NCBI RefSeq assembly: GCF_963678635.1 | Contig: NC_087070.1 | Span: 9,582,539 to 9,646,538 of the forward strand | Direction of reading: 5' to 3' | Origin: Symsagittifera roscoffensis | Taxonomy: Eukaryota > Xenacoelomorpha > Acoela > Convolutidae | Length of the DNA stretch: 64,000 nt | Shown: positions 34,116-48,100 of the stretch, piece after piece | Layout: each line of letters opens with the position of its first letter | How positions within the stretch are numbered: position 1 is the stretch's first letter | Position numbers and translations under genes: made by a program | Notes under the pieces: generated by a model | What the model was told of the DNA's origin: nothing | The model's database searches: none | The model's input: only the letters and a program-made list of their open reading frames with translations

Positions 34116-37100
34116 TTGGAATTTTGCAACCCCATAGTTGGGTACTATCAGGGTACACTCAAGGTCTGCAAATCTAGCGTCCAAGTATGACTGCTCAAAT
34201 CCTTATGGTTTTCGAGATATGGCGTTTTTTATGATTTTTCATTTTTTTTCACAGAACTTAGATATAAAAAATTAACCGAACATGATTTTCGATTTTCTCA
34301 ACCCCTCTATATTGGTGCCCTATCAGGGTACGCTCAAGAGGTGCAAATCTAGCGTCAAAGTATGACTGCTCGAATCTTTTTGGTTATCGAGATATGGCGT
34401 TTTCTTATGATTTTTTTTTTCAAAAAACTTAGATATAAAAAACTAATTGAACTTAAATTTCTCAACCCTACAGTGGGATGCTATCAGGAGAATTTTGAGG
34501 GCTACAAATCTAGCGTCCAATTATGACTGCTCAAATCCCTTTTTTTTTCGAGATATGGCTTTTTTAATGATTTTTTCAGTTTTTTCCAAAAAACTTATTT
34601 ATAAAAAAACTAACCGAACTTGATTTTCGCAACCCCATAATGGGGTGCTATCGGTGTAAGCTCAAGGGCTCTAAATCTAGCGTTCAAGTATGACTGCTCA
34701 AATCCTTTTGGTTTTCGAGATATGACGTTTTTTAAAATTTTTTTTTCTTTTTTTCAAAAAAAAACTTAGATGTAAAAAACTAACCGAGCTTGATTTTCGA
34801 TTTTCTCATCGCCTCTATATTGGTGCCCTATCAGGGTACGCTCAAGAGGTGCAAATCTAGCGTCAAAGTATGACTGCTCGAATCTTTTTGGTTATCGAGA
34901 TATGGCGTTTTCTTATGATTTTTTTTTTCAAAAACTTAGATATAAAAAACTAACCGAACTTGAATTTCTCAACCCTACAGTGGGATGCTATCGGGGTACT
35001 TTCGAGGGCTACAAATCTAGCGTCCAAGTATGACTGCTCAATTCTTTTTGGTTTTCGAGGTACGGCGTTTTTTATGATTTTTTATTTTAAAAAAAAAATT
35101 AGATATAAAAAACTAATCGAACTTAGATTTTTCAACCCTATAATAGTTAGCTATCGGGGTACAATCAAGGGCTCTAAATCTAGCGTTCAAGTATGACTGC
35201 TCAAATCCTTATAGTTTTCGAGATATGGCGTTTTTTTACAATTTTTTCTTTTTTTTTCAAAAAAATTAGATATGAAAAAACTAACCGAACTTGAATTTTT
35301 CAGCCCTATAGTGGGGTGCTATCGGGATACACTCAAAGGCTACAAGTCTAGCTTCCAAGTATGACTGCTCAAATCCTTATGGTTTTCGAGATTTGGCGTT
35401 TTTATGACTTTTCATTCTTTTCTCAAAAAACTTAGATATAAAAAATTAACCGAGCTTGATTTTCGATTTTCTCATCGCCTCTATATTGGGGCCCTATCAG
35501 GGTACGCTCAAGAGCTGCAAATCTAGCGTCAAAGTAAGACTGCTCAAATCTTTTCGGTTTTCGAGATATGGCGTTTTTTTTTATTTTTGATTTTTTTTTT
35601 CAAAAAACTTAGATATAAAAAACTAATCGAACTTAAATTTCTCAACCCTACAGTGGGATGCTATCGGGGTAATTTCGAGGGCTACAAATCTAGCGTCCAA
35701 GTATGACTGCTCAAATCCCTATGGTTTTCGAGATATGGCTTTTTTATGATTTTTTCAGTTTTTTTTCCAAAAAACTTGGATATAAAAAAAACTAACCGAA
35801 CCTGATTTTCGATTTTCTCAACCCCTCTATATTGGGGCCCTATCAGGGTACGCTCAAGAGCTGCGAATCTAGCGTCAAAGTATGACTGCTCATTTCTTTT
35901 TGGTTTTCGAGGTATGGCGCTTTTTATGATTTTTTATTTTTTTTTAAAAAAAATTAGATATAAAAAACTAATCGAACTTATATTTCTCAACCCTACAGTG
36001 GGATGCTATCGGGGTAATTTCGAGGGCTACAAATCTAGCGTCCAAGTATGACTGCTCAAATCCCTATGGTTTTCGAGATATGGCTTTTTTAATGATTTTT
36101 TCAGTTTTTTCAAAAAACTTATTTATAAAAAAAACTAACCGAACTTGAATTTCTCAACCCCATAGTGTGGTGCTATCGGGGTACAGTCAAGGGCTCTAAA
36201 TCTAGCGTTCAAGTATGACTGCTCAAATCCTTTTGGTTTTCGAGATATGACGTTGCTTAGAAAGTTTTTCTTTTTTTTCAAAAAACTTAGATATATATAT
36301 ATAAAAAAACTAATCTAACTTGAATTTTTCAACCCTAGAATGGGAACCTTTTGGGCTACACTCAAACGCTGCAAACCTAGCTTCAAGTATGACTGCTTAA
36401 ATCCTTATGGTTTTCGAGATATGGCGTTTTTTAAAATTTTTTCTTTTTTTTTTTCCAAAAAATTAGATATAAAAAAACTAACCGAACTTGAATTTTTCAA
36501 CCCTATAGTGGGGTGCTATCGGGATACACTCGAAGGCTACAAGTCTAGCTTCCAAGTATGACTGCTCAAATCCTTATGGTTTTCGAGATATGGCGTTTTT
36601 TATGATTTTTCATTCTTTTCTCAAAAACCTAAATATAAAAAAACTAACCGAACTTGAATTTTTCAACCTTATAGTGGTGTGCTATCGGGGTACAATCAAG
36701 GGCTCTAAATCTAGCGTTAAAGTATGACTGCTCAAATCCTTATAGTTTTCGAGATATGGCGTTTTTTAAAATTTTTTCTTTTTTTTTTCAAAAAACTTTG
36801 ATCTAAAAAAACTAACCGAACTTGATTTTTTCAGCCTTATAGTGGGGTGTTATCGGGATACACTCAAAGGCTACAAGTCTAGCGTCCAAGTATGACTGCT
36901 CAAATCCTTATGGTTTTCAAGATATGGCGTTTTTTATGATTTTTTCAGTTTTTTTTCCAAAAAACTTGGGTATAAAAAACTAACCGAACCTGATTTTCGA
37001 TTTTCTCAACCCCTCTATATTGGGGCCCTATCAGGGTACGCTCAAGAGCTGCGAATCTAGCGTCAAAGTATGACTGCTCAATTCTTTTTGGTTTTCGAGG

Positions 37101-40100
37101 TATGGCGTTTTTTATGATTTTTTATTTTTTTAAAAAAAACTTAGATATAAAAAACTAATCGATTTTAAATTTCTCAACCCTATTGTGGGATTCTATCGGG
37201 GTAATTTCGAGGGCTACAAATCTAGCGTCCAAGTATGACTGCTCAAATCCCTATGGTTTTCGAGATATGGCGTTTTTTATGAATTTTCATTCTTTTCTCA
37301 AAAAACTTAAATATAAAAAAACTAACCGAACTTGAATTTTTGAAACCTATAGTAGTGTGCTATCGGGGTACAATCAAGGGCTCTAAATCTAGCGTTCAAG
37401 TATGACTGCTCAAATCCTTATAGTTTTCGAGATATGGCGTTTTTTTACAATTTTTTCTTTTTTTTTCAAAAAACTTAGATATGAAAAAACTAACCGAACT
37501 TGAATTTTTCAACCCTATAGTGGGGTGCTATCGGGATACAATCGAAGGCTACAAATCTAGAGTCCAAGTATGACTGCTCAAATCCTCATGGTTTTCGAGA
37601 TATGGCGTTTTTAATGATTTTTCATTCTTCTCTCAAAAAACTTAAATATAAAAAAATTAATCGAACTTGATTTTCGATTTTCTCAACCCCTCTATATTGT
37701 GGCCCTATCAGGGTACGCTCAAGAGCTGCAAATCTAGCGTCAAAATATGACTGCTCAAATCTTTTTGGTTTTCGAGATATGGCGTTTTTTATGATTTTTT
37801 ATTTTTTTTTCAAAAAACTTAGATATAAAAAACTAATCGAACTTAAATTTCTCAACCCTATAGTGGGATGCTATCGGGATACAATCGAAGGCTACAAATC
37901 TAGTGTCCAAGTATGACTGCTCAAATCCCTATGGTTTTCGAGATATGGTTTTTTTATGATTTTTTCAGTTTTTTATTCAAAAAACTTTTTTGAAAAAAAC
38001 TAACCAAACTTGAATTTCTCAACCCAATAGTGGGGTGCTATCGGGGTACACTCAAGGGCTCTAAATCTAGCGTTCGAGTCTGACTGCTCAAATCCTTTTG
38101 GTTTTCGAGATATGACGTATTTTAAAAAAATTTTCCTTTTTTCGTAAAACTTAGATATATAAAAAACTTATCTAACTTGATTTTTTCAACCCTATAATGG
38201 AACCTATTGGGCTACACTCAAAAGCTGCAAATCTAGCGTCCAAGTATGACTGCTCAAATCCTTATGGTTTTCGAGATATGGCGTTTTTTATGATTTTTCA
38301 GTTTTTTCCAAAAACTTGGATATAAAAAAACTAACCGAACCTGAATTTTCCAACCCTATAGTTCGGTGCTATCGGGGTACACTGAAGGGCTGCAAATCTA
38401 GTGTCTAAGTATAACTGCTCAAAAACTTTGTTGATTTGTTAATTTTTCTTTCAAAAACTTAGATATAAAAAACTAACCGAACTTGAATTTCTCAACCCTA
38501 CAGTGGGATGCTATCGGGGTACTTTCGAGGGCTACAAATCTAGCGTCCAAGTATGACTGCTCAATTCTTTTTGGTTTTCGAGGTACGGCGTTTTTTATGA
38601 TTTTTTATTTAAAAAAAAAAATTAGATATAAAAAACTAATCGAACTTAGATTTTTCAACCCTATAGTAGTTAGCTATCGGGGTACAATCAAGGGCTCTAA
38701 ATCTAGCGTTCAAGTATGACTGCTCAAATCCTTATAGTTTTCGAGATATGGCGTTTTTTTTACAATTTTTTCTTTTTTTTTCAAAAAAATTAGATATGAA
38801 AAAACTAACCGAACTTGAATTTTTCAACCCTATAGTGGGGTGCTATCGGGATACACTCGAAGGCTACAAATCTAGAGTCCAAGTATGACTGCTCAAATCC
38901 TTATGGTTTTCGAGATATGGCGTTTTTTCTGATTTTTCATTCTTTTCTCAAAAAACTTAAATATAAAAAAATTAATCGAACTTGATTTTCGATTTTCTCA
39001 ACCCCTCTATATTGTGGCCCTATCAGGGTACGCTCAAGAGCTGCAAATCTAGCGTCAAAATATGACTGCTCAAATCTTTTTGGTTTTCGAGATATGGCGT
39101 TTTTTATGATTTTTTATTTTTTTTTTCAAAAAACTTAGATATAAAAAACTAATCGAACTTAAATTTCTCAACCCTACAGTGGGATGCTATCGGGGTAGTT
39201 TCGAGGGCTACAAATCTAGCGTCCAAGTATGACCGCTCAAATCCCTATGGTTTTCGAGATATAGTTTTTTTTATGATTTTTTCAGTTTTTTTTTCCAAAA
39301 AACTTTTTTAAAAAAAACTAACCAAACTTGAATTTCTCAACTCAATAGTGGGGTGCTATCGGGGTACACTCAAGGGCTCTAAATCTAGCGTTCAAGTCTG
39401 ACTGCTCAAATCCTTTTGGTTTTCGAGATATGACGTTTTTTAAAAAAATTTTCCTTTTTTTCGAAAAACTTAGTTAAATAAAAAACTTATCTAACTTGAT
39501 TTTTCCAACCCTATAAAGGAACCTATTGGGCTACACTCAAAAGCTGCAAATCTAGCGTCCAAGTATGACTGCTCAAATCCTTATGGTTTTCGAGATATGG
39601 CGTTTTTTATGATTTTTCAGTTTTTTTCCAAAAAACTTGGATATAAAAAAACTAACCGAACCTGAGTTTTCCAACCCTATAGTTCGGTGCTATCGGGATA
39701 CACTCGAAGGCTACAAATCTAGAGTCCAAGTATGACTGCTCAAATCTTTATTGTTTTCTAGATATGGCGTTTTTTATGATTTTTCTTTCTTTTCTCAAAA
39801 AACTTAAATATAAAAAAATTAATCGAACTTGATTTTCGATTTTCTCAACCCCTCTATATTGTGGCCCTATCAGGGTACGCTCAAGAGCTGCAAATCTAGC
39901 GTCAAAATATGACTGCTCAAATATTTTTGGTTTTCGAGATATGGCGTTTTTTATGATTTTTTATTTTTTTTTTTCAAAAAACTTAGATATAAAAAACTAA
40001 TCGAACTTAAATTTCTCAACCCTACAGTGGGATGCTATCGGGGTAGTTTCGAGGGCTACAAATCTAGCGTCCAAGTATGACCGCTCAAATCCCTATGGTT

Positions 40101-43100
40101 TTCGAGATATGGTTTTTTTATGATTTTTTCAGTTTTTTTCAAAAAAATTAGATATGAAAAAACTAACCGAACTTGAATTTTTCAACCCTATAGTGGGGTG
40201 CTATCGGGATACACTCGAAGGCAACAAATCTAGAGTCCAAGTATGACTGCTCAAATCCTTATGGTTTTCGAGATATGGCGTTTTTTCTGATTTTTCATTC
40301 TTTTCTCAAAAAACTTAAATATAAAAAAATTAATCGAACTTGATTTTCGATTTTCTCAACCCCTCTATATTGTGGCCCTATCAGGGTACGCTCAAGAGCT
40401 GCAAATCTAGCGTCAAAATATGACTGCTCAAATCTTTTTGGTTTTCGAGATATGGCGTTTTTTATGATTTTTTATTTTTTTTTTCAAAAAACTTAGATAT
40501 AAAAAACTAATCGAACTTAAATTTCTCAACCCTACAGTGGGATGCTATCGGGGTAGTTTCGAGGGCTACAAATCTAGCGTCCAAGTATGACCGCTCAAAT
40601 CCCTATGGTTTTCGAGATATGGTTTTTTTATGATTTTTTCAGTTTTTTTTCCAAAAAACTTTTTAAAAAAAAACTAACCAAACTTGAATTTCTCAACTCA
40701 ATAGTGGGGTGCTATCGGGGTACACTCAAGGGCTCTAAATCTAGCGTTCAAGTCTGACTGCTCAAATCCTTTTGGTTTTCGAGATATGACGTTTTTTAAA
40801 AAAATTTTCCTTTTTTTCGAAAAACTTAGTTAAATAAAAAACTTATCTAACTTGATTTTTCCAACCCTATAAAGGAACCTATTGGGCTACACTCAAAAGC
40901 TGCAAATCTAGCGTCCAAGTATGACTGCTCAAATCCTTATGGTTTTCGAGATATGGCGTTTTTTATGATTTTTCAGTTTTTTTCCAAAAAACTTGGATAT
41001 AAAAAAACTAACCGAACCTGAGTTTTCCAACCCTATAGTTCGGTGCTATCGGGATACACTCGAAGGCTACAAATCTAGAGTCCAAGTATGACTGCTCAAA
41101 TCTTTATTGTTTTCGAGATATGGCGTTTTTTATGATTTTTCTTTCTTTTCTCAAAAAACTTAAATATAAAAAAATTAATCGAACTTGATTTTCGATTTTC
41201 TCAACCCCTCTATATTGTGGCCCTATCAGGGTACGCTCAAAAGCTGCAAATCTAGCGTCAAAATATGACTGCTCAAATATTTTTGGTTTTCGAGATATGG
41301 CGTTTTTTATGATTTTTTATTTTTTTTTTCAAAAAACTTAGATATAAAAAACTAATCGAACTTAAATTTCTCAACCCTACAGTGGGATGCTATCGGGGTA
41401 GCTTCGAGGGCTACAAATCTAGCGTCCAAGTATGACCGCTCAAATCCCTATGGTTTTCGAGATATGGTTTTTTTTATGATTTTTTCAGTTTTTTTTCCAA
41501 AAAACTTTTTTAAAAAAAACTAACCAAACTTGAATTTCTCAACCCAATAGTGGGGTGCTATCGGGGTACACTCAAGGGCTCTAAATCTAGCGTTCAAGTC
41601 TGACTGCTCAAATCTTTTTGGTTTTCGAGATATGACGTTTTTTAAAAATTTTTCCTTTTTTTCGAAAAACTTAGTTAAATAAAAAACTTATCTAACTTGA
41701 TTTTTTCAACCCTATAAAGGAACCTATTGGGCTACACTCAAAAGCTGCAAATCTAGCGTCCAAGTATGACTGCTCAAATCCTTATGGTTTTCGAGATATG
41801 GCGTTTTTTATGATTTTTCAATTTTTTCCAAAAAACTTGGATATAAAAAAACTAACCGAACCTGAGTTTTCCAACCCTATAGTTCGGTGCTATCGGGATA
41901 CACTCGAAGGCTACAAATCTAGAGTCAAAGTATGACTGCTCAAATCATTATGGTTTTCGAGATATGGCGTTTTTTATGATTTTTCATTCTTTTCTCAAAA
42001 AACTTAAATATAAAAAAATTAATCGAACTTGATTTTCGATTTTCTCAACCCCTCTATATTGTGGCCCTATCAGGGTACGCTCAAGAGCTGCAAATCTAGC
42101 GTCAAAATATGACTGCTCAAATATTTTTGGTTTTCGAGATATGGCGTTTTTTATGATTTTTTATTTTTTTTTTTCAAAAAACTTAGATATAAAAAACTAA
42201 TCGAACTTAAAATTCTCAACCCTACAGTGGGATGCTATCGGGGTAATTTCGAGGGCTACAAATCTAGCGTCCAAGTATGACTGCTCAAATCCCTATGGTT
42301 TTCGAGATATGGTTTTTTTATGATTTTTTCAGTTTTTTTTCCAAAAAACTTTTTAAAAAAACTAACCAAACTTGAATTTCTCAACCCAATAGTGGGGTGC
42401 TATCGGGGTACACTCAAGGGCTCTAAATCTAGCGTTCAAGTCTGACTGCTCAAATTCTTTTGGTTTTCGAGATATGACGTTTTTTAAAAAAATTTTCCTT
42501 TTTTTCGAAAAACTTAGTTATATAAAAAACTTATCTAACTTGATTTTTTCAACCCTATAAAGGAACCTATTGGGCTACACTCAAAAGCTGCAAATCTAGC
42601 GTCCAAGTATGACTGCTCAAATCCTTATGGTTTTCGAGATATGGCGTTTTTTATGATTTTTCAGTTTTTTTCCAAAAAACTTGGATATAAAAAAACTAAC
42701 CGAACCTGAATTTTCCAACCCTATAGTTCGGTGCTATCGGGGTACACTGAAGGGCTGCAAATCTAGTGTCTAAGTATAACTGCTCAAAAACTTTGTTGAT
42801 TTGTTAATATTTTTTTCAAAAACTTAGATATAAAAAACTAACCGAACTTGAATTTCTCAACCCTACAGTGGGATGCTATCGGGGTACTTTCGAGGGCTAC
42901 AAATCTAGCGTCCAAGTATGACTGCTCAATTCTTTTTTGTTTTCGAGGTATGGCGTTTCTTATGATTTTTTTTAAAAAAAAACTTAGATATAAAAAACTA
43001 ATCGAACTTAAATTTCTCAACCCTACAATGGGATGCTATCGGGGTAATTTCGAGGGCTACAAATCTAGCGTCCAAGTATGACTGCTCAAATCCCTATGGT

Positions 43101-43610
43101 TTTCGAGATATGGCTTTTTTAATGATTTTTTCAGTTTTTTCAAAAAACTTATTTATAAAAAAAACTAACCGAACTTGAATTTCTCAACACCATAGTGGGG
43201 TGCTATCGGGGTACACTCAAGGGCTCTAAATCTAGTGTTCAAGTATGACTGCTCAAATTCTTATAGTTTTCGAGATAAGGCGTTTTTAAATTTTTTTTTC
43301 ATTTTTTTTCTCAAAAAGCTTGGATATAAAAAAAACTAACCAAACTTGAACTTCTCAACCCTATAGTGGGGTACTATCAGGGTGCCCTCAAAGGCTACAA
43401 ATCTAGCGTCCAAGTATGACTGCTCAAATCTGTTTAGTTTTCGAGATATGGCTTTTTTATGATTTTTCGTTTTTTTTCCCAAAAAAATTAGATATCAAAA
43501 AATTTACCGAGCTTGATTTTCTCAACCCTATAGTGAGGTGCTGTCAGGGTACATTCAGGGGTTGCAAATGTAGCGTCCAAGTATGAGTGCTCAATCCTTT
43601 TATTTTTCCA
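34115..43610 (+). repeat. Satellite array 2, monomer ~166-178 bp with 5-mer higher-order repeats
   Basis: About 56 monomers of the same satellite. Its first part is collinear with array 1 at an offset of about 8396. Between about 40.0 and 42.8 kb a five-monomer block of about 845 bp repeats. Its monomers can be labelled in order by TATAAAGGAACC, TATAGTTCGGTG, CCCCTCTATATTGTGG, CTACAGTGGGATG and CAATAGTGGGGTG. An eight-monomer spacing of about 1356 bp also occurs (39507 to 40863). The array decays near 43500-43610 with more diverged monomers, then gives way to unique sequence. Confidence 0.95.
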
Positions 43611-45160
43611 GAATTATGGTTTGTCAGTTTTCTGAAGAATGGTTTTGTAGCACCGGAGGTGCGATTGATGCGCTAGTTGTATTTAAGTTCAAAATGAAGG
43701 ATACAACTTAGCCTAAGGTAACTAGACTTTGTCATTGGTTTTTGATGAAAGTCAGCTGGTCGCTATAGTTTGTTGCTTTGATACAAATTTTCGAATTGTG
43801 AATAGACTGTACTTAGATAAACTTGTATGTTGAAATTTGTGTTTGTTTCTGAAATTCGATGCCATAGTTCATATCCCAGAGGTATTTATTCTCTCTTCTT
43901 AATGTATACATATGGTACAGTTGTTGGATTTGTTCGTTGAGCGTTCGGAAGACTCCCATATAGTTTCTGATGGTTTTTGTTTGTTTTAAAGAAAAGTGGT
44001 GTTCAAATTTTTTCACGCTCAGAGTTCCAACCAGTCAGAAAACTAGCCAGTCGTGCATCCATCTAGCCATCCATCTATCCTGTCATCCTTCCATCTAACC
44101 ATTCATTCATCTGTCTAACAAGCCATTCATCTAGCCCATCTATCTGTTCATCTAGCCATCCGTTATTGAAACGAAGGCATATCAAATTTCGAACAGCAAA
44201 AGTTCGATAATTTTCAAGTTATTTTTCAGATTCACTGCGGAACATTTATTTAATTTATTTTATGATCCAGTTTTCTCACATTGGGTTAATTTTATCAAAA
44301 AAATAGTAATTGTAAATTGTTCCAGAAATTTGAAGCTTTCAGAGGATCTGTTTTTTTTTCTTTGAAATTCGACTTATTCAAAAAATTAGTGTGTCTATCA
44401 TTCTGATGTTTGATATTTGACCAGCGAAGCTTGAAAGACTAGAATACGCACCTCCAGCTCAAATCCTCAATTTGTATGCCGACCAATGCCTACCAATGTT
44501 TTTGGAATAGTCCAATTAGTCTGCATGCCTAATGTTATAACTATCTGGCTTTTTAAAGTGAAGTGATGCTGGTGGGCTTAAGTAAAAACAGCCTAGAGCT
44601 TAAAATTATCAGAAGTCGGCAAAAAATTTCCTGAAATTTGAGCAGCTGTTTCATTCTTTACCCCTAGTTTACAACATAATAACGCTTTTCTGAACTCTGA
44701 ACTCTGAGTAAGCTTGAGTTGTCAAATAATAATATGTCAAATCGTTGTACACGTTTCTGTTTAGTATTGTTTTGAGATGATTATTGGATGGTCGGTTTGA
44801 GTTTATTTGAAATGAGCTTACTGTAGACGTACGTTTAAATTTACTTCAAATAAGCTTAATTTCAACGATTAAAATTTAGCGGGCGCATTCGTCGACCTTG
44901 AAAGTTCGAACTTTTATTCGTGTGACGTGGAAGTGTGGGCAGGCAATTCAAGACAAGTATTTTAATTTTTCCGAAAAGCCATTTTTCAAAACCATTTGAG
45001 GTTTTTTTAGTTAAGCTCTGGATAGCGAGTGAATGGGTTTCAGTATGATATTTCGCTAGATCCCATCCGATTTTTTTGTTTTTTGCTGAAAAAACACCCG
45101 AATATCAAGTTTTTTGCTTCAAGTTTAAACCTACGTATCATAAGCAGTAGATAACCAAAG
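43611..45160. other. Intergenic DNA upstream of the torsin gene
   Basis: Contains a degenerate (CATC)n-like tract at about 44050-44165 and repeat F pieces at about 44180-44400. The stretch 44880-44960 is less AT-rich and holds GTGTGACGTGG, a CRE-like core that could belong to the torsin promoter or 5' UTR. No upstream coding exon is clear. Confidence 0.4.
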
Positions 45161-48100
45161 ATGCTGATTTCTCTCGCTGCCATTCCTGTTGTGGGTTTCC
45201 TGGGAACGATGCTGATAGACAAGCCCTACTGCTACATAAACGAGTGCTGCAGAGATCCATGGGTATCCTCAAATAGCACTCAGCTGCGCTTGAACTTAGA
45301 GCGACATCTGTGTGGACAAGTGCCAGCAAAAAATATGATTATCAGTGCTTTGAAGCACCACTGGCAGGACAGCCAGCCGAAAAAACCACTTGTCATGTCT
45401 TTTCATGGATCGCCAGGTATATGTAACATATGTACAGTTTTTATGAGGTTTCTATTTGAAACACGATCATTGTTTCATTGTTCCTTTTTTTTAATGAGCT
45501 GAAAAAACTTTCTCCAATATCAAAAGTGATAAGGCAATAAAAGTTAATGTTAACTAACCCGGTCAGCAGCTTACCTGTAATTGGGGTTCTGTGATTTTTT
45601 ATCCGATTGTCCTATGCAATCACGTTGATAAAGGAGCATTTGACATAGATATGGGTTATTGTGTAAGACCGACCGACCACCTTCTATAATTAAATCGTCA
45701 TTTTTTAAACTTGCGAGCGCAGTTTATTAGTATGACACTACTTTTTTTAAAAGTGCCGTACTAATAAAAGAGCTCATTCGGTGACACGTTTGCTATAATC
45801 GCTCTGTAGAAATTTCAACTCATCTGTTCCCTACTATATTTGTGGCTAGTGTGTAACGATCGTTAAGCGTCCGTGGCTGAGAGGTCGCAGGTTCGAATCC
45901 GACACCTAGCAAAAGTTATACAACCTCAAGGTTTATTTCTACTTTTTCCTATTTCTTTTTATAGAGCTGCTTTGTTGTCGTTTTCTTGCTAATGTTAGCG
46001 ATGCGCAGCCTCGCCTCTGGATATAAATTTGAAAACATGCTTCTTTTTAGTGTGAAATATCAGATGAATACGATGGTTTTCGGTGATTATAACGTAGTTC
46101 AGGCTCTAGTATAGGTCGTGATTTTTTTTGCAGGAATAATCTTAAATTTAATCAGGTTCAAATTTACTTTTCGCGTTTTGACTTAGGATTTTTTAGGTCG
46201 CAATTTCTAGTTTCGAAAGTAGAATTTAATTTTCAGGTTTCCCAGCAAAAAACATTACCCATGAATCCAGAGTTTTCTTAAATTAGGTCAATTTTATATT
46301 TTAAAAAAACAGGCCTAAACTTGCCTTGAACTTATCAGAGCTTTAAGACAATGTACCCTTTATTTTGAAATTCGAAACTGAAGTTTTTTCGAAAATAAAT
46401 CAGTTTTTTTTCTGCACTATTTGTTGGCTATGCTTTTATGATTGATTACATAAGTCAAGAATGTCAGAGCTTGCTTAGATTATATCATTTTTCATCGGTA
46501 TTATAATTTTGAATGTTATCTGGAAAAAGTAACTGCCAATCATGTATGGGCCGTATCATATAATTCAGTACGTATCTATTAAAATTTCTCTGAGCGGAAA
46601 CTATTTCATATTGTGTTGATTATAATATAGTTAAAATTTCTAAAATTACCACCATTTTTCATAAAATTTTGACCCTCAAAGTTAGAAAAATTTGTGTTTT
46701 GTTTTGTTTTTGTGAGACCAAAAATGTCAGCTTAATAAAAATTTTGTTAATATAATTTTGGGTATAAAATCGCCCTAATAAACAACTGCTTAAAGCCGTT
46801 TGCATCAAATAAAGAAACCAATCGAAATATAAAATGACTACGAAGACCGAATACATCAGAAGTAAAAAAGGTCTTTTTAATTCTTCTGCCCAAGTTTCCA
46901 AGTTTTGCAATTTTGTAGTATTCAATGTATAAATACCAAGAGCAAAACACTGATCGCACGGAATCGTTTTGTTAAAACAAATGCTATTGTTTTAATTTTT
47001 AGCCGATTTCTAACAAGGCCGATGTTTGAGAAGATGCTTGGCATTTTTTCATCTAGTTATTTTTCGTTTTTTTTTTGGTCCGGCAGATTATTTTTTCCAA
47101 TTTGAAAACTCTTCAAAATAATTAACCTTTTTAGATAAATTGGCTAATTTGTATGTGGTATTAAAACTCTAAACAAAACAATTTGAAATTGTGCTGGATT
47201 TTTTTTGACTACTTCTAGCCAATCAAATTGAAGCAAAATAGTTTCAGTTGAAGATGTTGAAATACTGATTTTTGGGCGGAATAAGTAAAAAGACCCGTAA
47301 ATAGCTCAAAAGGGAAAATGTTTACGAAAATGGTTAACAACTATCAGCAAAAACAGTCGTGTTCTTGGACGCCAAATTAAGGAACGAACTGGCCAAACAT
47401 TTTTGCAGAGCTAACAAGAAAACACTGCAATATTACTAGCGAAAATATAATCTTGAGAAAAATTTATCATTCTTGAAAAACTTGCAAAAACATGACTTAA
47501 ATATTGATGTAGCTCCTTTACTGATTGTTCAAAATAAGTATTTTAACAATTAGCTATCACTTGGCGGAGAAACAGCATGGACGTTTTTGAATCCACTAAA
47601 TCGCTTAACTTAATTTGTATGCCATTTTTTGATGTTTATGGCTCTTTTCCAGTTCCCCCCTTTGATTTTTTCGGAAATTTAATAAATGAAAACTTATTTA
47701 AAATGACTTTTCATGTTATGAACTGCCTTAAAACGTGTCATCGTGAACAGGTGAAAAAATTGTCACAACATTTCTTGCATGCAAAATGCCGTGTGAACAA
47801 GTTTTGAACAACTTTTTGAAATTTTACGAGGGGGTGGAAACTGGAAAAGAGCCATGTTTATGAGGTGGCGAACGTCATAACTAAATGTGGTCATGGTGCT
47901 TCGAGTCATAAATTTCTAGAGCAGTTGTTATTAGTCATTGTCGAAATTATAGCCATCAGTAAATCTATCACTGAGTGTGCATTCCTTGATTGTTTACACT
48001 AGCGTCAGCTTAGTGTATCATTAGGAACCTCCTTTTTTTGTAACGCAAATATAAGTGTTCATTTAAAGTTTTTAGTTATTTCGAAATTTCACTGTAGCAT

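Noticed and set aside
26564..43081. Open frames of about 60-80 codons recurring through the satellite
   Set aside because: They are the same monomers read repeatedly in one frame, with no start context, splice sites or conserved protein.
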